Assembly (NCBI RefSeq): GCF_015712065.1
Contig: NZ_JACFYZ010000006.1
Span: 248,001 to 312,000 of the forward strand
DNA: 64,000 bases
DNA from: Ectopseudomonas chengduensis
Lineage (GTDB): Bacteria; Pseudomonadota; Gammaproteobacteria; Pseudomonadales; Pseudomonadaceae
Direction: 5' to 3'
Both the position numbers and the translations under genes were made by a program. The notes under the pieces are model-generated. The model was not told the origin of the DNA and did not search any database. It saw only the letters and a program-made list of their open reading frames with translations. Positions 11,731 through 23,666 of this stretch are shown here, piece after piece. The first letter of the stretch is position 1, and each line of letters begins with the position of its first letter.

Positions 11731-13215
11731 TCATTGCGCCAGGGCAACCAGTCCGGCGTGCTGGACTAGCTCCAGCAGTGGCTGCGGGTACACGCCGATG
11801 ATGAAGGCGAGCAGGGCGACCACCAGCAGCATGATGCCGCCGGCGCGTTGGCCCCAGTCGAAGGGCGCATCGTGGCGATGCATATTGGGTTCGCGCATGA
11901 ACAGCGTGACCATCACCCGCAGGTAATAGAACACGCCGATGGCACTGCCCAGCACCATGGCGCCGAGCAGCCACCACAGCTGCGCCTCGACACCGGCAGC
12001 GATCACGTAGAACTTGCCGATGAAGCCTGCGGTCAGCGGAATGCCGGCCAGCGACAGCATCATCACCGTGAGCACGGCGGTCAGGTACGGGCGGCGCCAG
12101 AACAGGCCACGGTACTCGTACAGCGCATCGGCATCGCGGCCGCTGTAGGGCGTGGACATCAGGGTGATCACGCCGAAGGCGCCGAGGCTGGTCAGCACGT
12201 AGGTGGCCAGGTACACGCCCACGGCTTCCACCGCCAGGCCCTTGCTGGCGATCAGCGCCACCAGCAGGTAGCCGAAGTGGGCGATCGACGAGTAACCGAG
12301 CAGGCGTTTGAGGTTGTTCTGCAGCAGTGCCAGCAGGTTGCCGAACAGGATCGAGGCAATGGCGATCAGGGTCAGCAGGTCGCTCAACCAGCCGCCGCTC
12401 ATGGCCGGAGATATCTGGTACAGGCGCAGCAGCACGGCGAATACCGCCACCTTGCTGGCAGTGGCGAGGAAGGCTGCGACTGGCGCAGGGGCGCCTTCGT
12501 AGACATCCGGCGTCCACAGGTGGAAGGGCACCAGCGACAGCTTGAAGGCCAGGCCGATCAGCATCATGCCGATGCCGATCTGCACCAGCTGACTGCTCTC
12601 GCGCGCCAGGCTTGCGCCGATATCGGCGAAGGCCAGGTTGCCAGACTCGGCATACAGCAGCGCCATGCCGAACAACAGGAAGGCGCTGCCTGCGGCCGAC
12701 AGCACCATGTACTTGATGCCGGCTTCCAGCGAGCGCTTGTTGAAGAAGGCGTAGGCGATCATGCCGTAGGTCGGCACCGACAGCAGTTCCAGACCGATGA
12801 ACAGGCCCGCCAGATGCTGGGCGCTGACCAGCACCAGGCCGCCCGCGGCGGAGAGCAGCACCAGCAGGTACAGCTCCTCGCGGTTGCCCGGGTAGCCCTT
12901 GCCCGATGCACCGCCCAGGTAGGCATGGATCAGCGTGACGCAGGCCAGGCTGGCGGCCAGCACCAGGGCCATGTAGTAGCAGGCGAAGGTGTCGATCAGC
13001 AGCAGCGGGGTGACTTCCAGCGGCGCTACTTCCAGTGCCGGAATCAACGACAGCAGCGCCAGGTTCAGGCCCACCACCGAGAGGATGAAGGTCAGGGCGT
13101 GATTGCGCTTGGCGGCGATGGCCAGCATCACCACGACAGCGGTGAGGCTGGTCACCAGCAGTGGCAGCAGGGCGATCAGGTGTTGCAGGGTGAAGTCGAC
13201 AGCGTGATGTTCCAT
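11731..13215 (-). CDS. nuoN: NADH-quinone oxidoreductase subunit N
   Basis: Antiporter-like membrane subunit of complex I (494 aa), one of three homologous proton-pumping modules (N, M, L). About 14 helices are expected. The conserved core is visible as [17 protein letters not shown] (TM5 glutamate) and [20 protein letters not shown] (TM7 lysine region). It is the last gene of the operon and is followed by the terminator. Length and start fit the family. Confidence 0.96.
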   Translation of the reverse strand: MEHHAVDFTLQHLIALLPLLVTSLTAVVVMLAIAAKRNHALTFILSVVGLNLALLSLIPALEVAPLEVTPLLLIDTFACYYMALVLAASLACVTLIHAYLGGASGKGYPGNREELYLLVLLSAAGGLVLVSAQHLAGLFIGLELLSVPTYGMIAYAFFNKRSLEAGIKYMVLSAAGSAFLLFGMALLYAESGNLAFADIGASLARESSQLVQIGIGMMLIGLAFKLSLVPFHLWTPDVYEGAPAPVAAFLATASKVAVFAVLLRLYQISPAMSGGWLSDLLTLIAIASILFGNLLALLQNNLKRLLGYSSIAHFGYLLVALIASKGLAVEAVGVYLATYVLTSLGAFGVITLMSTPYSGRDADALYEYRGLFWRRPYLTAVLTVMMLSLAGIPLTAGFIGKFYVIAAGVEAQLWWLLGAMVLGSAIGVFYYLRVMVTLFMREPNMHRHDAPFDWGQRAGGIMLLVVALLAFIIGVYPQPLLELVQHAGLVALAQ

Positions 13216-13234
13216 GAGTCTTTAATCCTTACCC

Positions 13235-14764
13235 TTACCGGCCCGAGGCGAGTTGATTGAGGGCGCCAGCCATCCACTGCTGCACGCCATGCATGCTGGC
13301 AGCGGAGGTGTCGAGCACCGGTTGCGGGTAAACGCCAAGCAGAATCAGCAGGGCCGCGAGGCCGAGTACCATGGCCAGCTCACGGGCTTTCAGGCCCGGC
13401 AGCGGTGCCTCCTGTTGCACCGGGCCGAAGTAGGCGCGGTGGATCATCGCCAGGGCGTACACCGAGCCGAGCACCAGGCCGGTGGCGGCCAGCACCACGA
13501 TCCAGGGTGCGCCGGGGAAGCTGCCGATCAGGATGAGGAATTCGCCGACGAAGTTGCCGGTGCCCGGCAGGCCCAGCGCGGCAGCGGCGAAGAACAGGCT
13601 GATGGCCGGCAGCCACGGCATACGCGCCCAGATGCCGCCCATCTGGCGCAGGTCACGGGTGTGCACGCGCTCGTAGAGCTGGCCGCAGAGGATGAACAGC
13701 GCAGCAGCGGACAGGCCGTGGGCGACCATCTGCACCACCGCACCTTGCAGGGCGATCTGGCTACCCGAATAGATGGCGATCAGCACGAAGCCCATGTGCG
13801 ACACGCTGGAGTAGGCCACCAGGCGCTTGATGTCGGTCTGTGCGAACGACAGCAAGGCGCCGTAGATGATGGCGAACACGCCGAGCCACTGGGCGATGGG
13901 CGCGAACTCCGCCGAGGCATTGGGGAACAGCGGTAGGGCGAAGCGCAGCAGGCCGTAGGCCGCGGTCTTCAGCAGAATGCCGGCCAGGTCGACGGAGCCG
14001 GCGGTAGGCGCCTGGGCGTGGGCGTCCGGCAGCCAGGAGTGCACCGGCACCACCGGGAACTTCACCGCGAAGGCGACGAAGAAACCGAGCATCAGCAGGT
14101 ACTCGGTGCCGGGTGCCAACTCGGTTTTCAGCAGGTCGGCGTAGTTGAAGGTCAGCACGCCGGTCTGGTTGAAGTGCACGAACACCAGAGCCAGGATCGA
14201 CACCAGCATGATCAGGCCGCTGGCCTGGGTGAAGATGAAGAACTTGGTGGCGGCGGTGATGCGGGTACGGCCGTCGCTGCCGCTATGACCCCAGAGCGCG
14301 ATGAGAAAATACATCGGCACCAGCATCATTTCCCAGAAGAAGAAGAACAGGAACAGGTCGACGGCGAGGAACACGCCGACCACGCCGCCAAGAATCCACA
14401 TCAGGTTGAGGTGGAAGAAGCCGACGCGGTTCTGGATCTCGTTCCACGAGCAGAGCACCGAGAGCACGCCGAGCAGGCCGGTGAGCACTACCATCAGCAC
14501 CGACAGGCCGTCCATCGCCAGGTGGATGGTGATCCCCAGACGTGGGATCCAGTCGATGACGAACTCGTGGGCCCAGCGCGGCTCGCCGCCAGGAGCGGGT
14601 GCCAGGGTGAAATCACCGCTGACCCACAGCCACAGGCCGAGGCCCAGCAGCAGGCCCATGGTGATCAGGGCGATCCAGCGCGGCAGGACGTGGCCGAAGC
14701 GCTCGCCTTGCCAGCACAGCAGGCCGCCGATGAAGGGAATCAGGATTAGCCAGGGCAGAATCAT
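13235..14764 (-). CDS. nuoM: NADH-quinone oxidoreductase subunit M
   Basis: Antiporter-like membrane subunit (509 aa) of complex I. The TM5 segment [20 protein letters not shown] holds the key glutamate. The TM7-8 segment [20 protein letters not shown] holds the conserved lysine. It is also homologous to MrpD-type antiporters. It sits between nuoL and nuoN with short spacers (15 and 19 bases), as in other Pseudomonas nuo operons. Confidence 0.96.
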   Translation of the reverse strand: MILPWLILIPFIGGLLCWQGERFGHVLPRWIALITMGLLLGLGLWLWVSGDFTLAPAPGGEPRWAHEFVIDWIPRLGITIHLAMDGLSVLMVVLTGLLGVLSVLCSWNEIQNRVGFFHLNLMWILGGVVGVFLAVDLFLFFFFWEMMLVPMYFLIALWGHSGSDGRTRITAATKFFIFTQASGLIMLVSILALVFVHFNQTGVLTFNYADLLKTELAPGTEYLLMLGFFVAFAVKFPVVPVHSWLPDAHAQAPTAGSVDLAGILLKTAAYGLLRFALPLFPNASAEFAPIAQWLGVFAIIYGALLSFAQTDIKRLVAYSSVSHMGFVLIAIYSGSQIALQGAVVQMVAHGLSAAALFILCGQLYERVHTRDLRQMGGIWARMPWLPAISLFFAAAALGLPGTGNFVGEFLILIGSFPGAPWIVVLAATGLVLGSVYALAMIHRAYFGPVQQEAPLPGLKARELAMVLGLAALLILLGVYPQPVLDTSAASMHGVQQWMAGALNQLASGR

Positions 14765-14779
14765 GACAGGCTGTTTTCC

Positions 14780-16630
14780 TTAACTCAGAAAGAGGATGGC
14801 GGCGAGCACCAGCACGGCGCCCCCGGCGATCGAGGCGGCGTACCAGCGCACCTGGCCGTTTTCGCTGCGCACCAGCGCGGCATTACCACCGCGCGCAAGC
14901 AGCGGAATCAGGCCGATGCTGCGGTCGATGGGGTCGCGGCGCAGCAGATGGCAGAGCGCAAGGTAGGGGCGCACGAACAGCTTGTCGTAGAGCCAGTCGA
15001 AGCCCCAGGCAGCGAACCACAGGGCGCTCAGCAAACGACCCGGCGCGCTCTGCGCCACGGCAGAGGCGACGCGACGCTGGCCGAGGAAGAGCAGGGCGGC
15101 GATGACGATACCGCTCACCGCGATCAGCCCCGACAGCAATTCCAGGCTGTGCTTGGCCTCGCCACCGGCATGGCCGGCACTTTGTGGCAGCACGCCGGCC
15201 AGCGGCGGGGTGATCCAGGCACCGATGAAGGTCGACAGGACGATCAGCACCAGCAGCGGCAGGTTGTGGGCGATGCCATGACCGGCGTGCGCCTCGGTCT
15301 TCTGCTCGCCGTGGAAGGCGATGAAGATCAGGCGGAAGGTGTAGATCGAGGTCAGGAAGGCACCGAGCAGGCCTGCATAGAGCATCTCGCTGTGGCCACT
15401 GGCGAAGGCTTCCCAGAGGATTTCGTCCTTGGAGTAGAAGCCGGCGGTCAGCAGCGGCAGGGCGGCCAGGGCGGCACCGCCGACAACGAAGCTGGCATAG
15501 GCCAGCGGCAACTTCTTCCACAGCCCGCCCATCCTGAAGATGTTCTGCTCGTGGTGGCAGGCATGGATCACCGCACCGGAAGCAAGGAACAGCAGGGCCT
15601 TGAAGAAAGCGTGGGTCATCAGGTGGAAGATCGCCGCTTCCCAGGCACCAACGCCCAGGGCGAGGAACATGTAGCCGATCTGGCTCATGGTCGAGTAGGC
15701 GAGGATGCGCTTGATGTCGGTCTGCACCAGCGCGGCGAAACCGGCCAGCACCAGGGTCACGCCACCGACGATGCCGACCAGCTCGAGAATCTCCGGGGTC
15801 AGCAGGAACAGGCCGTGGGTACGGGCGATCAGGTACACGCCAGCGGTGACCATGGTCGCCGCGTGGATCAGCGCCGACACCGGAGTCGGGCCGGCCATGG
15901 CGTCGGCCAGCCAGGTCTGCAGCGGCAGCTGGGCAGATTTACCCACCGCGCCGCCCAGCAGCATCAGCGTGGCCAGCCACAGCCAGGTGTCACCGGCCAC
16001 GTATTGCTGCGGTGCCAGCACCATCAGCTCCTGGATGTTCAGGGTGCCGAGGTTGAGGAACAGCAGGAACAGGCCAACCATCAGGAACACGTCGCCGACG
16101 CGGGTGACGATGAACGCCTTGAGCGCCGCGTTACCGTTGGGCACGTGCTTGTAATAGAAGCCGATCAGCAGGTACGAGCACAGGCCCACGCCTTCCCAGC
16201 CGAAGAACAGCACCAGCAGGTTGTCGCCGAGCACCAGCAGCAACATGCTGAAGATGAACAGGTTGGTGTAGGCGAAGAAGCGTGAATAGCCTTCTTCACC
16301 GCGCATGTACCAGCTGGCGAACAGGTGGATCAAAAAACCCACGCCGGTGACCACGCCGAGCATGGTCACGGACAGGCCATCGAGATACAAGGTGAAGCTC
16401 GGCGCCAGGCCTTCGACGCTCATCCACTGCCACAGGGTCAGGCTGTAGGCGCCGCCGGCCGGCGGGTTGCCGAGGAAAGCGGCGGTCACCCAGGCAGCGC
16501 TGGCGGCCGCCAGGCCGATGGAGCCGACACCGATCAGCGCACTGGTGTTTTCCGAGAGTCGCCCGCGCGAGAAGGCCAGCAGCAGCCAGCTGAGCAACGG
16601 GAAGAATAGAGTCAGGGCTAGAAGGTTCAT
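14780..16630 (-). CDS. nuoL: NADH-quinone oxidoreductase subunit L
   Basis: Largest and most distal proton-pumping subunit (616 aa). The N-terminal 14-helix antiporter module shows [20 protein letters not shown] (TM5 Glu) and [20 protein letters not shown] (TM7 Lys). The C-terminal part contains the long amphipathic lateral helix and a last membrane anchor ([15 protein letters not shown]) that tie together NuoL, M and N. The start overlaps nuoK by 4 bases. Confidence 0.96.
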   Translation of the reverse strand: MNLLALTLFFPLLSWLLLAFSRGRLSENTSALIGVGSIGLAAASAAWVTAAFLGNPPAGGAYSLTLWQWMSVEGLAPSFTLYLDGLSVTMLGVVTGVGFLIHLFASWYMRGEEGYSRFFAYTNLFIFSMLLLVLGDNLLVLFFGWEGVGLCSYLLIGFYYKHVPNGNAALKAFIVTRVGDVFLMVGLFLLFLNLGTLNIQELMVLAPQQYVAGDTWLWLATLMLLGGAVGKSAQLPLQTWLADAMAGPTPVSALIHAATMVTAGVYLIARTHGLFLLTPEILELVGIVGGVTLVLAGFAALVQTDIKRILAYSTMSQIGYMFLALGVGAWEAAIFHLMTHAFFKALLFLASGAVIHACHHEQNIFRMGGLWKKLPLAYASFVVGGAALAALPLLTAGFYSKDEILWEAFASGHSEMLYAGLLGAFLTSIYTFRLIFIAFHGEQKTEAHAGHGIAHNLPLLVLIVLSTFIGAWITPPLAGVLPQSAGHAGGEAKHSLELLSGLIAVSGIVIAALLFLGQRRVASAVAQSAPGRLLSALWFAAWGFDWLYDKLFVRPYLALCHLLRRDPIDRSIGLIPLLARGGNAALVRSENGQVRWYAASIAGGAVLVLAAILFLS

Positions 16631-16935
16631 CCGCGCATCTCGCTGGCAGCGTCGATATCCAGAGTGTTGAAGCGGCGATACAGCTGCAGCAGGATCGCCA
16701 GGCCGATGCTGGCCTCGGCGGCTGCCAGGGTGATCACCAGAATGAACATCACCTGGCCGTCAGCCGCGCCCCAACGGGCGCCGGCGACGACGAAGGCGAG
16801 CGCAGCGGCATTCATCATCACTTCCAGGCTCATCAGGATGAACAGGATGTTGCGCCGCACCATCAGGCCGACCAGGCCAATGCAGAACAGCACGCCGGCC
16901 AGGGCCAGGCCGTGTTCGAGTGGAATACCGGTCAT
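16627..16935 (-). CDS. nuoK: NADH-quinone oxidoreductase subunit K
   Basis: Small membrane subunit (102 aa) with three helices, homologous to MrpC. Two conserved membrane glutamates of the proton path are in the segments [15 protein letters not shown] and [13 protein letters not shown]. It overlaps nuoJ and nuoL by 4 bases on each side, so the J-K-L stretch is translationally coupled. Confidence 0.96.
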   Translation of the reverse strand: MTGIPLEHGLALAGVLFCIGLVGLMVRRNILFILMSLEVMMNAAALAFVVAGARWGAADGQVMFILVITLAAAEASIGLAILLQLYRRFNTLDIDAASEMRG

Positions 16936-17441
16936 GCAGTGGGCTCCTTGGCGTCGTGGCGGCCCAGATGGTAGGCAGCGACCAATGCGGCGAGCAGCAG
17001 CATGGAGGCCAGCTCCACGGCAAGCAGGTAGGGGCCGAACAGGCTGATACCGACGGCCTTGGCTTCCACTGTGGTGTGGCCGATATGGGCGTCGCTGACG
17101 TGATTGAGCAGCACATAGAGCAACTGGCCGAGCAGCAGGGCGCTAAGAATCGCCGGGCCGACCCATATACCGGGCGTCAGCCACTTGCGCTCCTGCTCGG
17201 CAGCAGCCGGGCCAAGGTTGAGCATCATCACCACGAAGACGAACAGCACCATGATCGCGCCAGCGTAGACGATGATTTCCAGCGCGCCGGCGAAGGGCGC
17301 ACCAAGGGCGAAGAACACCATCGACACCGCCAGCAGCGAGACGATGAGGTAGAGCAGGGCATGCACCGGGTTGGTGTTGGTGACTACCCCGACCGTTGCG
17401 GCCACCGCCACACCGGCGGCGAAATAGAAGGCAAATTCCAT
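16932..17441 (-). CDS. nuoJ: NADH-quinone oxidoreductase subunit J
   Basis: Membrane subunit (169 aa) with five helices. The start ATG at 17441 gives the usual N-terminus [20 protein letters not shown]; the frame is open a further 153 bases upstream but that would read through the repeat and into nuoI. The conserved TM3 segment [19 protein letters not shown], site of the alpha-to-pi helix change during turnover, is present. A REP-like element separates it from nuoI. Confidence 0.96.
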   Translation of the reverse strand: MEFAFYFAAGVAVAATVGVVTNTNPVHALLYLIVSLLAVSMVFFALGAPFAGALEIIVYAGAIMVLFVFVVMMLNLGPAAAEQERKWLTPGIWVGPAILSALLLGQLLYVLLNHVSDAHIGHTTVEAKAVGISLFGPYLLAVELASMLLLAALVAAYHLGRHDAKEPTA

Positions 17442-17460
17442 CAGAAGCTCCTCATGGCAC

Positions 17461-17498
17461 CCCGCTCCCGCTTGCGGGAGAGGGGCTGGGGGAGAGGG
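17461..17498. repeat. REP-like hairpin between nuoI and nuoJ
   Basis: CTCCCG-CTTG-CGGGAG hairpin followed by AGGGGCTGGGGGAGAGGG. It is the same family as the compound element between muxB and muxC (4771-4870), here as one unit. It is transcribed with the operon. Confidence 0.8.
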
Positions 17499-17508
17499 TA
17501 AGAACGAG

Positions 17509-18057
17509 TCATGGCAACAGCCCCTTGACGTTGATCGGCTCGGCCTCGTTCTGCGCGGCGCCCTTGGGCTTGCCGGCGATGGCCATACCGGCAACGCGGT
17601 AGAAGTTGTAGTCCGGGTTCTTGCCGGGGCCGCTGATCAGCAGGTCTTCCTTCTCGTACACCAGATCCTGACGCTTGAACTCGCCCATCTCGAAATCGGG
17701 GGTGAGCTGGATCGCGGTGGTCGGGCAGGCTTCTTCGCACAGGCCGCAGAAGATGCAGCGCGAGAAGTTGATGCGGAAGAACTCCGGGTACCAGCGACCG
17801 TCGTCGGTTTCCGCCTTCTGCAGCGAGATGCAGCCCACCGGGCAGGCCACGGCGCACAGATTGCAGGCCACGCAGCGCTCCTCGCCGTCGGGGTCGCGGG
17901 TCAGGACGATGCGGCCACGGTAGCGCGGCGGCAGGTAGACTGGTTCTTCCGGGTATTGCAGGGTGTCGCGCTTGCGAAAGCCATGGCTGAACACCATGAC
18001 CAGGCTGCGCAGTTGGGTGCCGGTACCGACCAGCACGTCCCATATGTATTTGAACAT
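17509..18057 (-). CDS. nuoI: NADH-quinone oxidoreductase subunit I, 2x[4Fe-4S] ferredoxin
   Basis: Iron-sulfur subunit (182 aa) of the Q module carrying clusters N6a and N6b. The two ferredoxin motifs are complete: C62-x2-C65-x2-C68-x3-C72 and C101-x2-C104-x2-C107-x3-C111. It passes electrons from the NuoG chain to NuoB. The amphipathic N-terminal helix ([20 protein letters not shown]) rests on the membrane arm. It lies 13 bases after nuoH. Confidence 0.97.
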   Translation of the reverse strand: MFKYIWDVLVGTGTQLRSLVMVFSHGFRKRDTLQYPEEPVYLPPRYRGRIVLTRDPDGEERCVACNLCAVACPVGCISLQKAETDDGRWYPEFFRINFSRCIFCGLCEEACPTTAIQLTPDFEMGEFKRQDLVYEKEDLLISGPGKNPDYNFYRVAGMAIAGKPKGAAQNEAEPINVKGLLP

Positions 18058-18070
18058 TCTGTGGTTCTCC

Positions 18071-19063
18071 TTACTGGGCCGTGGCCAGCACGACGGCGCC
18101 GGTCACCAGCAGGTTGATCAGGGTCAGCGGCAGGCAGAACTTCCAGCTGAAGGCCATGACCTGGTCATAGCGCGGGCGTGGGATCGACGCGCGCAGCAGG
18201 ATGAAGATCATGATGAAGAAGGCCGTTTTCAGCGCGAACCAGAAGAACGGAATCTGCGGCAGGATGCCGAACGGGCCGTGCCAGCCACCGAAGAACAGCG
18301 TTACCAGCAAGGCCGACACGGTGACGATGGCGACGTACTCGCCGACGAAGAACATGCCCCATTTCATCCCGGCGTATTCGATGTGGTAACCATCGGCCAG
18401 CTCCTGCTCGGCTTCCGGTTGGTCGAACGGGTGACGGTGGGTCACCGCAACGGCAGCGATGAAGAAGGTACAGAAGCCGAAGAACTGCGGAATGATGAAC
18501 CACAGGTTCTGCGCCTGGTAATCGACGATATCGCGCATGTTGAACGAGCCGACCTGCGCCACCACGCCCATCAGTGCCAGGGCCAGGAACACCTCGTAGG
18601 AGATGGTCTGGGCCGAGGCACGCAGGCTGCCGAGCAGGGCGAACTTGTTGTTGCTCGACCAGCCGGCGAACAGCACGGCATAGACCGAAAGACCCGCCAT
18701 GGCGAAGAAGAACAGGATGCCGATGTTCAGATCCGCCACACCCCAGGTCGGGGTGATGGGGATGATGGCGAAGGCCATCAGCATCGCCGAGAAGGCGATC
18801 ATCGGTGCCAGGATGAAGATGAACTTGTCGGCGAACGGCGGCGTCCAGTCCTCCTTGAAGAACATCTTGATCATGTCGGCGGCGATCTGGAACATGCCGA
18901 ACGGCCCCACACGGTTGGGGCCGTAGCGATCCTGCCACCAGCCGAGCAGGCGCCGCTCGACGAAGCTCAGCAGCGCGCCGCAGACCACCACCACCAGCAG
19001 GATGACGATGGCTTTGAGCACCGCGATGACGATCTCGATCACTTCGGGCGTCAACCAGCTCAT
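18071..19063 (-). CDS. nuoH: NADH-quinone oxidoreductase subunit H
   Basis: Membrane subunit (330 aa) forming most of the quinone chamber. Conserved loops are seen: [29 protein letters not shown] and the acidic [17 protein letters not shown] segment facing the quinone tunnel, plus [13 protein letters not shown] near the C-terminus. Eight helices are expected. Start overlaps the nuoG stop by 4 bases. Confidence 0.97.
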   Translation of the reverse strand: MSWLTPEVIEIVIAVLKAIVILLVVVVCGALLSFVERRLLGWWQDRYGPNRVGPFGMFQIAADMIKMFFKEDWTPPFADKFIFILAPMIAFSAMLMAFAIIPITPTWGVADLNIGILFFFAMAGLSVYAVLFAGWSSNNKFALLGSLRASAQTISYEVFLALALMGVVAQVGSFNMRDIVDYQAQNLWFIIPQFFGFCTFFIAAVAVTHRHPFDQPEAEQELADGYHIEYAGMKWGMFFVGEYVAIVTVSALLVTLFFGGWHGPFGILPQIPFFWFALKTAFFIMIFILLRASIPRPRYDQVMAFSWKFCLPLTLINLLVTGAVVLATAQ

Positions 19064-21768
19064 TGCGCGGCCTCCTGCAGCAGGGTCACGCAGGCACCGG
19101 CGAGTGTCGCCGGAATGTCCGGCAAGCCAACCGGCAGGCCGACCAGACCGACGGCCAGATCATCACGCACCTGCAGCGGCAGGCGCAGCGCCTGGCCGTT
19201 GACGCGCAGGGCCAGCAGCGCACCGTCGTTCACCCCCAGGCGTGCTGCTTCATCGCGGGCCAGGGCCACGTAAGGCTCGGGCATACGCTCCTGAATCGGT
19301 TTGGCGCGTGCGGAGTTTTCCTCGCTGCCGAACAGGTGGTGCAGCGGCGCCACCTGCCAGGTGCCGGCTGCCGGGTTGAACGCTGCATTCACCGCGAACC
19401 AGGGCAGGACGTTACCGGCGGCGTCGAGCAGGCGCACGCCGGGGTCGCCGGCACGCAGATGACCACCGACCTCGTCCTGGAACTTGTTCCAGGCCTGCGG
19501 TGAGTTCCAGCCCGGCGACCAGGCGAACGGAATCTGTTGCCGATCTTCCTTGCTGCCGGCGTAGCCTTCCATGGAGAAGGCGAAGGCCGAATCCTGATCC
19601 TGCGGCTGACGCGGCTCGTGCACGCTGATATTGGTGCGCATGGCGGTACGGCCGCTGTAGCGGTGCGGCTCGCGCGCGAGCTTGAGGCCCTTGATGCGGA
19701 ACGAGGCGCTCGGTGCGGCATCCGTGATGCCGGCCAGCAGCGGATTGCTGGCGGCGCAGGCCGCGGTGACCTGATCCAGTTGCGTCCAGTCCACGGTCTT
19801 GCCCAGCAGGGTGCTGTGCAGCGCGTGCAGCCAACGCCAGCCTTCGCGGATCAGAATGCCCGCGTCGTAATAGCTCGGCTCATAGACCTGGAAGAAACGC
19901 TGAGCGCGGCCTTCAAGGCTGACCAGGGTGCCGTCGCCTTCGGCGAAGGAGGCCACCGGCAGCAGCAGGTGGGCGCGTTCGCTGGTGGCGGTGCGCTGGT
20001 GATCGGCGACGATCACCGCCTGCGCGGCGCTGAGCGCGGCTTCGACCTTGGCCGCATCGGCGCGGCGGTACAGGTCGTTTTCCAGCACGATCACGGCATC
20101 GGCCTGGCCGTTGCTCAGAGCACCGAGTGCGGCATCGACGGAGTCGCCACCGAGCAGGGCCAGCCCCAGGCTGTTGGCCTCAGGCACCACCAGGCTCAGC
20201 GAGCCGTTCTTCTCGCGGTTCTTCAGCGCGCTGGCGATATTGGCGGCGGCTTCGATCAGGGCCTTGTCGCCCAGGGAGGCGCCGGAAACGATCAGCGGGC
20301 GCTTGGCATTGATCAGGGCATCGGCGATGCGCTGCACCAGTTCGCCGGCTTCGGCGTCCAGGCCGTCGACGGCCGGTGCGCTCGGGTCGATGGCGTGGGC
20401 CACGGCGAAACCGATACGGGCCAGGTCGGCCGGGGCAGCGTGCACGCACTGCTCGGCGACATCATCCAGGCGGGTTTCGCCGACGCTGGCGATAAACAGC
20501 GGGTGCAGAGCGTGCTGCGCAACGTTCTGCACCGCTGCCATGTGCCAGTCCTGAATACGTGCACCGGCAGCGATCTCGGTGGCCTTGCCCTTGACGGCTT
20601 GACGCAGGGCCAGGGCCATACGCGCGGCGGTCTGGGTCAGGTCTTCGCCGAGGACGAAGATGGCGTCATGCAGCTCGACGTCGCGCAGGGTCGGGGTCGG
20701 CAGCGGGCCGTTTTGCAGGATGTCGCGGATCAGGCGAATATTGGCCAGTTCGCTGGCAGCAAGGCCGCTATAGAAGTTGTCGGCACCGACCAGTTCGCGC
20801 AGGGCGAAGTTGGATTCCAGGCTGGCGCGCGGCGAGCCAATGCCGATCACGCGCTTGCCCTTGAGCAGCTCGGCGGCCTTGTCCAGCGCGGCATCTATGC
20901 TGATGGCCTGGCCAGCCAGCAGCGGCTGACGTGGGCGATCTTCGCGGTTGACGTAGCCATAGCCGAAGCGGCCACGGTCACAGAGGAAGTACTGGTTCAC
21001 CGAGCCGTTGAAGCGGTTCTCGATACGGCGCAGCTCGCCGTAGCGCTCACCGGGGCTGATGTTGCAGCCGCTGGAGCAGCCATGGCAGATGCTCGGGGCG
21101 AACTGCATGTCCCACTTGCGGTTGTAGCGCTCGGAGTGGGTCTTGTCGGTGAACACGCCAGTCGGGCAGACCTCGACCAGGTTGCCGGAAAACTCGCTTT
21201 CCAGCGTGCCGTCCTCGACGCGGCCGAAGTACACGTTGTCGTGCGCGCCGTAGACGCCCAGGTCGGTGCCGCCGGCGTAGTCCTTGTAGTAGCGCACGCA
21301 GCGATAACAGGCGATGCAGCGGTTCATCTCGTGGGCGATGAACGGGCCGAGTTCCTGATTCTGGTGGGTACGCTTGGTGAAGCGGTAGCGACGGGTGTTG
21401 TGCCCGGTCATCACCGTCATGTCCTGCAGGTGGCAGTGACCACCTTCCTCGCACACTGGGCAGTCGTGCGGGTGGTTGGTCATCAGCCATTCGACGACGC
21501 TGGCGCGGAACGCCTTGGACTCCTCGTCGTCGATGCTGATCCAGGTGTTATCGGTGGCGGGCGTCATGCACGACATGACGATGCGACCGCGGGTGTCGTT
21601 CTCGTCGTTGTACTGCTTGACCGCGCACTGGCGGCAGGCGCCGACGCTGCCAAGCGCCGGGTGCCAGCAGAAGTAGGGGATATCGAGTCCAAGGGACAGG
21701 CAGGCCTGCAGGAGGTTGTCTGCACCATCGACTTCGAAATCTTTGCCGTCTACGTGGATAGTGGCCAT
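19060..21768 (-). CDS. nuoG: NADH-quinone oxidoreductase subunit G
   Basis: Large iron-sulfur subunit (902 aa) of the NADH module. The N-terminal ferredoxin domain binds [2Fe-2S] via C34, C45, C48 and C67. A [4Fe-4S] site has H99 with C103, C106 and C112; a second has C151, C154 and C157 plus a later Cys in [10 protein letters not shown]. The [10 protein letters not shown] motif begins the molybdopterin-oxidoreductase-like domain and suggests the extra N7 cluster found in E. coli. The remaining about 650 residues are the inactive oxidoreductase fold. It lies 58 bases downstream of nuoF. Confidence 0.96.
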   Translation of the reverse strand: MATIHVDGKDFEVDGADNLLQACLSLGLDIPYFCWHPALGSVGACRQCAVKQYNDENDTRGRIVMSCMTPATDNTWISIDDEESKAFRASVVEWLMTNHPHDCPVCEEGGHCHLQDMTVMTGHNTRRYRFTKRTHQNQELGPFIAHEMNRCIACYRCVRYYKDYAGGTDLGVYGAHDNVYFGRVEDGTLESEFSGNLVEVCPTGVFTDKTHSERYNRKWDMQFAPSICHGCSSGCNISPGERYGELRRIENRFNGSVNQYFLCDRGRFGYGYVNREDRPRQPLLAGQAISIDAALDKAAELLKGKRVIGIGSPRASLESNFALRELVGADNFYSGLAASELANIRLIRDILQNGPLPTPTLRDVELHDAIFVLGEDLTQTAARMALALRQAVKGKATEIAAGARIQDWHMAAVQNVAQHALHPLFIASVGETRLDDVAEQCVHAAPADLARIGFAVAHAIDPSAPAVDGLDAEAGELVQRIADALINAKRPLIVSGASLGDKALIEAAANIASALKNREKNGSLSLVVPEANSLGLALLGGDSVDAALGALSNGQADAVIVLENDLYRRADAAKVEAALSAAQAVIVADHQRTATSERAHLLLPVASFAEGDGTLVSLEGRAQRFFQVYEPSYYDAGILIREGWRWLHALHSTLLGKTVDWTQLDQVTAACAASNPLLAGITDAAPSASFRIKGLKLAREPHRYSGRTAMRTNISVHEPRQPQDQDSAFAFSMEGYAGSKEDRQQIPFAWSPGWNSPQAWNKFQDEVGGHLRAGDPGVRLLDAAGNVLPWFAVNAAFNPAAGTWQVAPLHHLFGSEENSARAKPIQERMPEPYVALARDEAARLGVNDGALLALRVNGQALRLPLQVRDDLAVGLVGLPVGLPDIPATLAGACVTLLQEAAQ

Positions 21769-21826
21769 TTCTTCAGTCTTCGTTTACCCGCTTCAGAAAA
21801 GCGGCTGGCTAAGGGAATTCGTCTGT

Positions 21827-23173
21827 TCAGCTCGCTCTTGCCGGCATGCGGGGCGTGGTCGCCACCTTGGCCACACCGGCCTCGAACTCTTCACGGAAAT
21901 ATTTGATGGCACTACCCAACGGCTCCACGGCGCCTGGCGCGTGAGCACAGAAGGTTTTGCCCGGGCCGAGGAAGTTGACCAGGCCGAGCAGGGTGGCGAT
22001 GTCCTCGCGTGTGCCTTCGCCACGCTCGAGGGCACGCAGGATCTTCACGCTCCAGGGCAGGCCGTCGCGGCACGGCGTGCACCAGCCGCAGGACTCGCGG
22101 GCGAAGAACTCTTCCATGTTGCGCAGCAGCGAGACCATGTTGATCGAGTCGTCGACCGCCAGCGCCAGACCAGTGCCCATACGGGTGCCGACCTTGCCGA
22201 TGCCGCCGGCGTACATCTGCGCCTCGAGGTGTTCGGGCAGCAGGAAGCCGGTACCGGCGCCGCCAGGCTGCCAGCATTTGAGCGTGTAGCCATCGCGCAT
22301 GCCGCCGGCGTAGTCCTCGAACAATTCGCGGGCGGTGATGCCGAACGGCAGTTCCCACAGACCGGGGTTCTTCACCTTGCCGGAGAAGCCCATCAGCTTG
22401 GTGCCGTGGTCTTCGCTGCCCGGGCGGGCGAGGCCCTTGTACCAGTCCACGCCCTGGCCAATGATGGCCGGCACGTTGCATAGGGTCTCGACGTTGTTGA
22501 CGCAGGTGGGCTTGCCCCAGACGCCGACGGCAGCGGGGAAGGGTGGCTTGGCGCGCGGGTTGGCGCGGCGGCCTTCCAGCGAGTTGATCAGCGCGGTTTC
22601 TTCGCCGCAGATGTAGCGGCCGGCGCCGGTATGCACGAACAGCTCGAAATCGAAGCCGCTGCCAAAGATGTTCTTGCCCAGCAGGCCGGCAGCCTTGGCT
22701 TCCTCGATGGCGCGGTTGAGGTTGGCCGCGGCATCGACGTACTCGCCGCGCAGGAAGATGTAGCCGCGGTAGGCCTTGAGCGCACGCGCCGAGATCAGCA
22801 TGCCTTCCACCAGCAGGTGCGGCAGCTGTTCCATCAGCATGCGGTCTTTCCAGGTGTTGGGCTCCATTTCGTCCGCATTGCACAGCAGATAGCGGATGTT
22901 CATGGATTCGTCAGCCGGCATCAGGCCCCACTTAACGCCCGTGGGGAAGCCTGCACCGCCACGGCCCTTGAGGCCGGATTCCTTGACGGTCTGCACGATA
23001 TCGGCCTGGGCCATCTCGGTCAGCGCCTTGCGTGCGGCCGCGTAGCCGTTCTTCTGCTGGTATTCCTCCAACCATACCGGCTGGGCGTCGTCACGCAGGC
23101 GCCAGGTCAGCGGATGAGTTTCTTCGCTGCGAGCGATGCGGTTGGCTGGGCCGATGGAGGTCAGGGGCTTCAT
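21827..23173 (-). CDS. nuoF: NADH-quinone oxidoreductase subunit F
   Basis: NADH-oxidising flavoprotein (448 aa). The glycine-rich [10 protein letters not shown] at residues 70-79 and a second region around [22 protein letters not shown] shape the FMN and NADH sites. [12 protein letters not shown] supplies three cysteines of the N3 [4Fe-4S] cluster, with the fourth in [11 protein letters not shown]. It accepts hydride from NADH and passes electrons into NuoE and NuoG. Its start overlaps the nuoE stop by 4 bases. Confidence 0.97.
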   Translation of the reverse strand: MKPLTSIGPANRIARSEETHPLTWRLRDDAQPVWLEEYQQKNGYAAARKALTEMAQADIVQTVKESGLKGRGGAGFPTGVKWGLMPADESMNIRYLLCNADEMEPNTWKDRMLMEQLPHLLVEGMLISARALKAYRGYIFLRGEYVDAAANLNRAIEEAKAAGLLGKNIFGSGFDFELFVHTGAGRYICGEETALINSLEGRRANPRAKPPFPAAVGVWGKPTCVNNVETLCNVPAIIGQGVDWYKGLARPGSEDHGTKLMGFSGKVKNPGLWELPFGITARELFEDYAGGMRDGYTLKCWQPGGAGTGFLLPEHLEAQMYAGGIGKVGTRMGTGLALAVDDSINMVSLLRNMEEFFARESCGWCTPCRDGLPWSVKILRALERGEGTREDIATLLGLVNFLGPGKTFCAHAPGAVEPLGSAIKYFREEFEAGVAKVATTPRMPARAS

Positions 23174-23664
23174 TTGTAGTCCTCCAGCAGCTTGGCGACG
23201 CCGTCAGGTTGGACATCGCCGAAGGTATCGTCGTCGATCATCAGCGCCGGGGCCTTGTCGCAGTTGCCTAGGCAGCACACCGGCAGCAGGGTGAAACGCT
23301 CATCGCTGGTGGTCTGGCCGAGGCCGATGCCGAGCTGCTTCTGCATCTCACTGACCACCGATTCATGGCCGCCGATGTAGCAGGTCATGCTGTCGCATAC
23401 GCGAATCACGTGGCGGCCCACCGGCTGACGGAATATCTGGCTATAGAAGGTGGCCACGCCCTCGACGTCGCTGGCGGGAATGCCGAGGATCGCGCCAATG
23501 GCGTCAGCGGCGCCGTCAGGCACCCAGCCGCGGGCCTTCTGCACGATCTTCAGCGCTTCGATGCTGGCAGCGCGCGGGTCTTCGTAGTGGTGCATCTCGT
23601 GCTCGATGGCCGAGCGCTCGGTTTCGCTGAGAACGAAACGGTCTGTCTGGATAAGCGTATTCAT
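23170..23664 (-). CDS. nuoE: NADH-quinone oxidoreductase subunit E
   Basis: Thioredoxin-fold [2Fe-2S] subunit (164 aa) carrying cluster N1a. The four ligands are C90, C95, C131 and C135 (CDSMTC and CLGNC motifs). It pairs with NuoF in the NADH module. It is separated by only two bases from nuoCD upstream and overlaps nuoF downstream. Confidence 0.97.
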   Translation of the reverse strand: MNTLIQTDRFVLSETERSAIEHEMHHYEDPRAASIEALKIVQKARGWVPDGAADAIGAILGIPASDVEGVATFYSQIFRQPVGRHVIRVCDSMTCYIGGHESVVSEMQKQLGIGLGQTTSDERFTLLPVCCLGNCDKAPALMIDDDTFGDVQPDGVAKLLEDYK

Positions 23665-23666
23665 GA

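Noticed and set aside
19537..21906. Open frame of nearly 800 codons opposite nuoG
   Set aside because: Antisense of a conserved subunit with intact Fe-S motifs; low-complexity Ala/Val/Gly composition.
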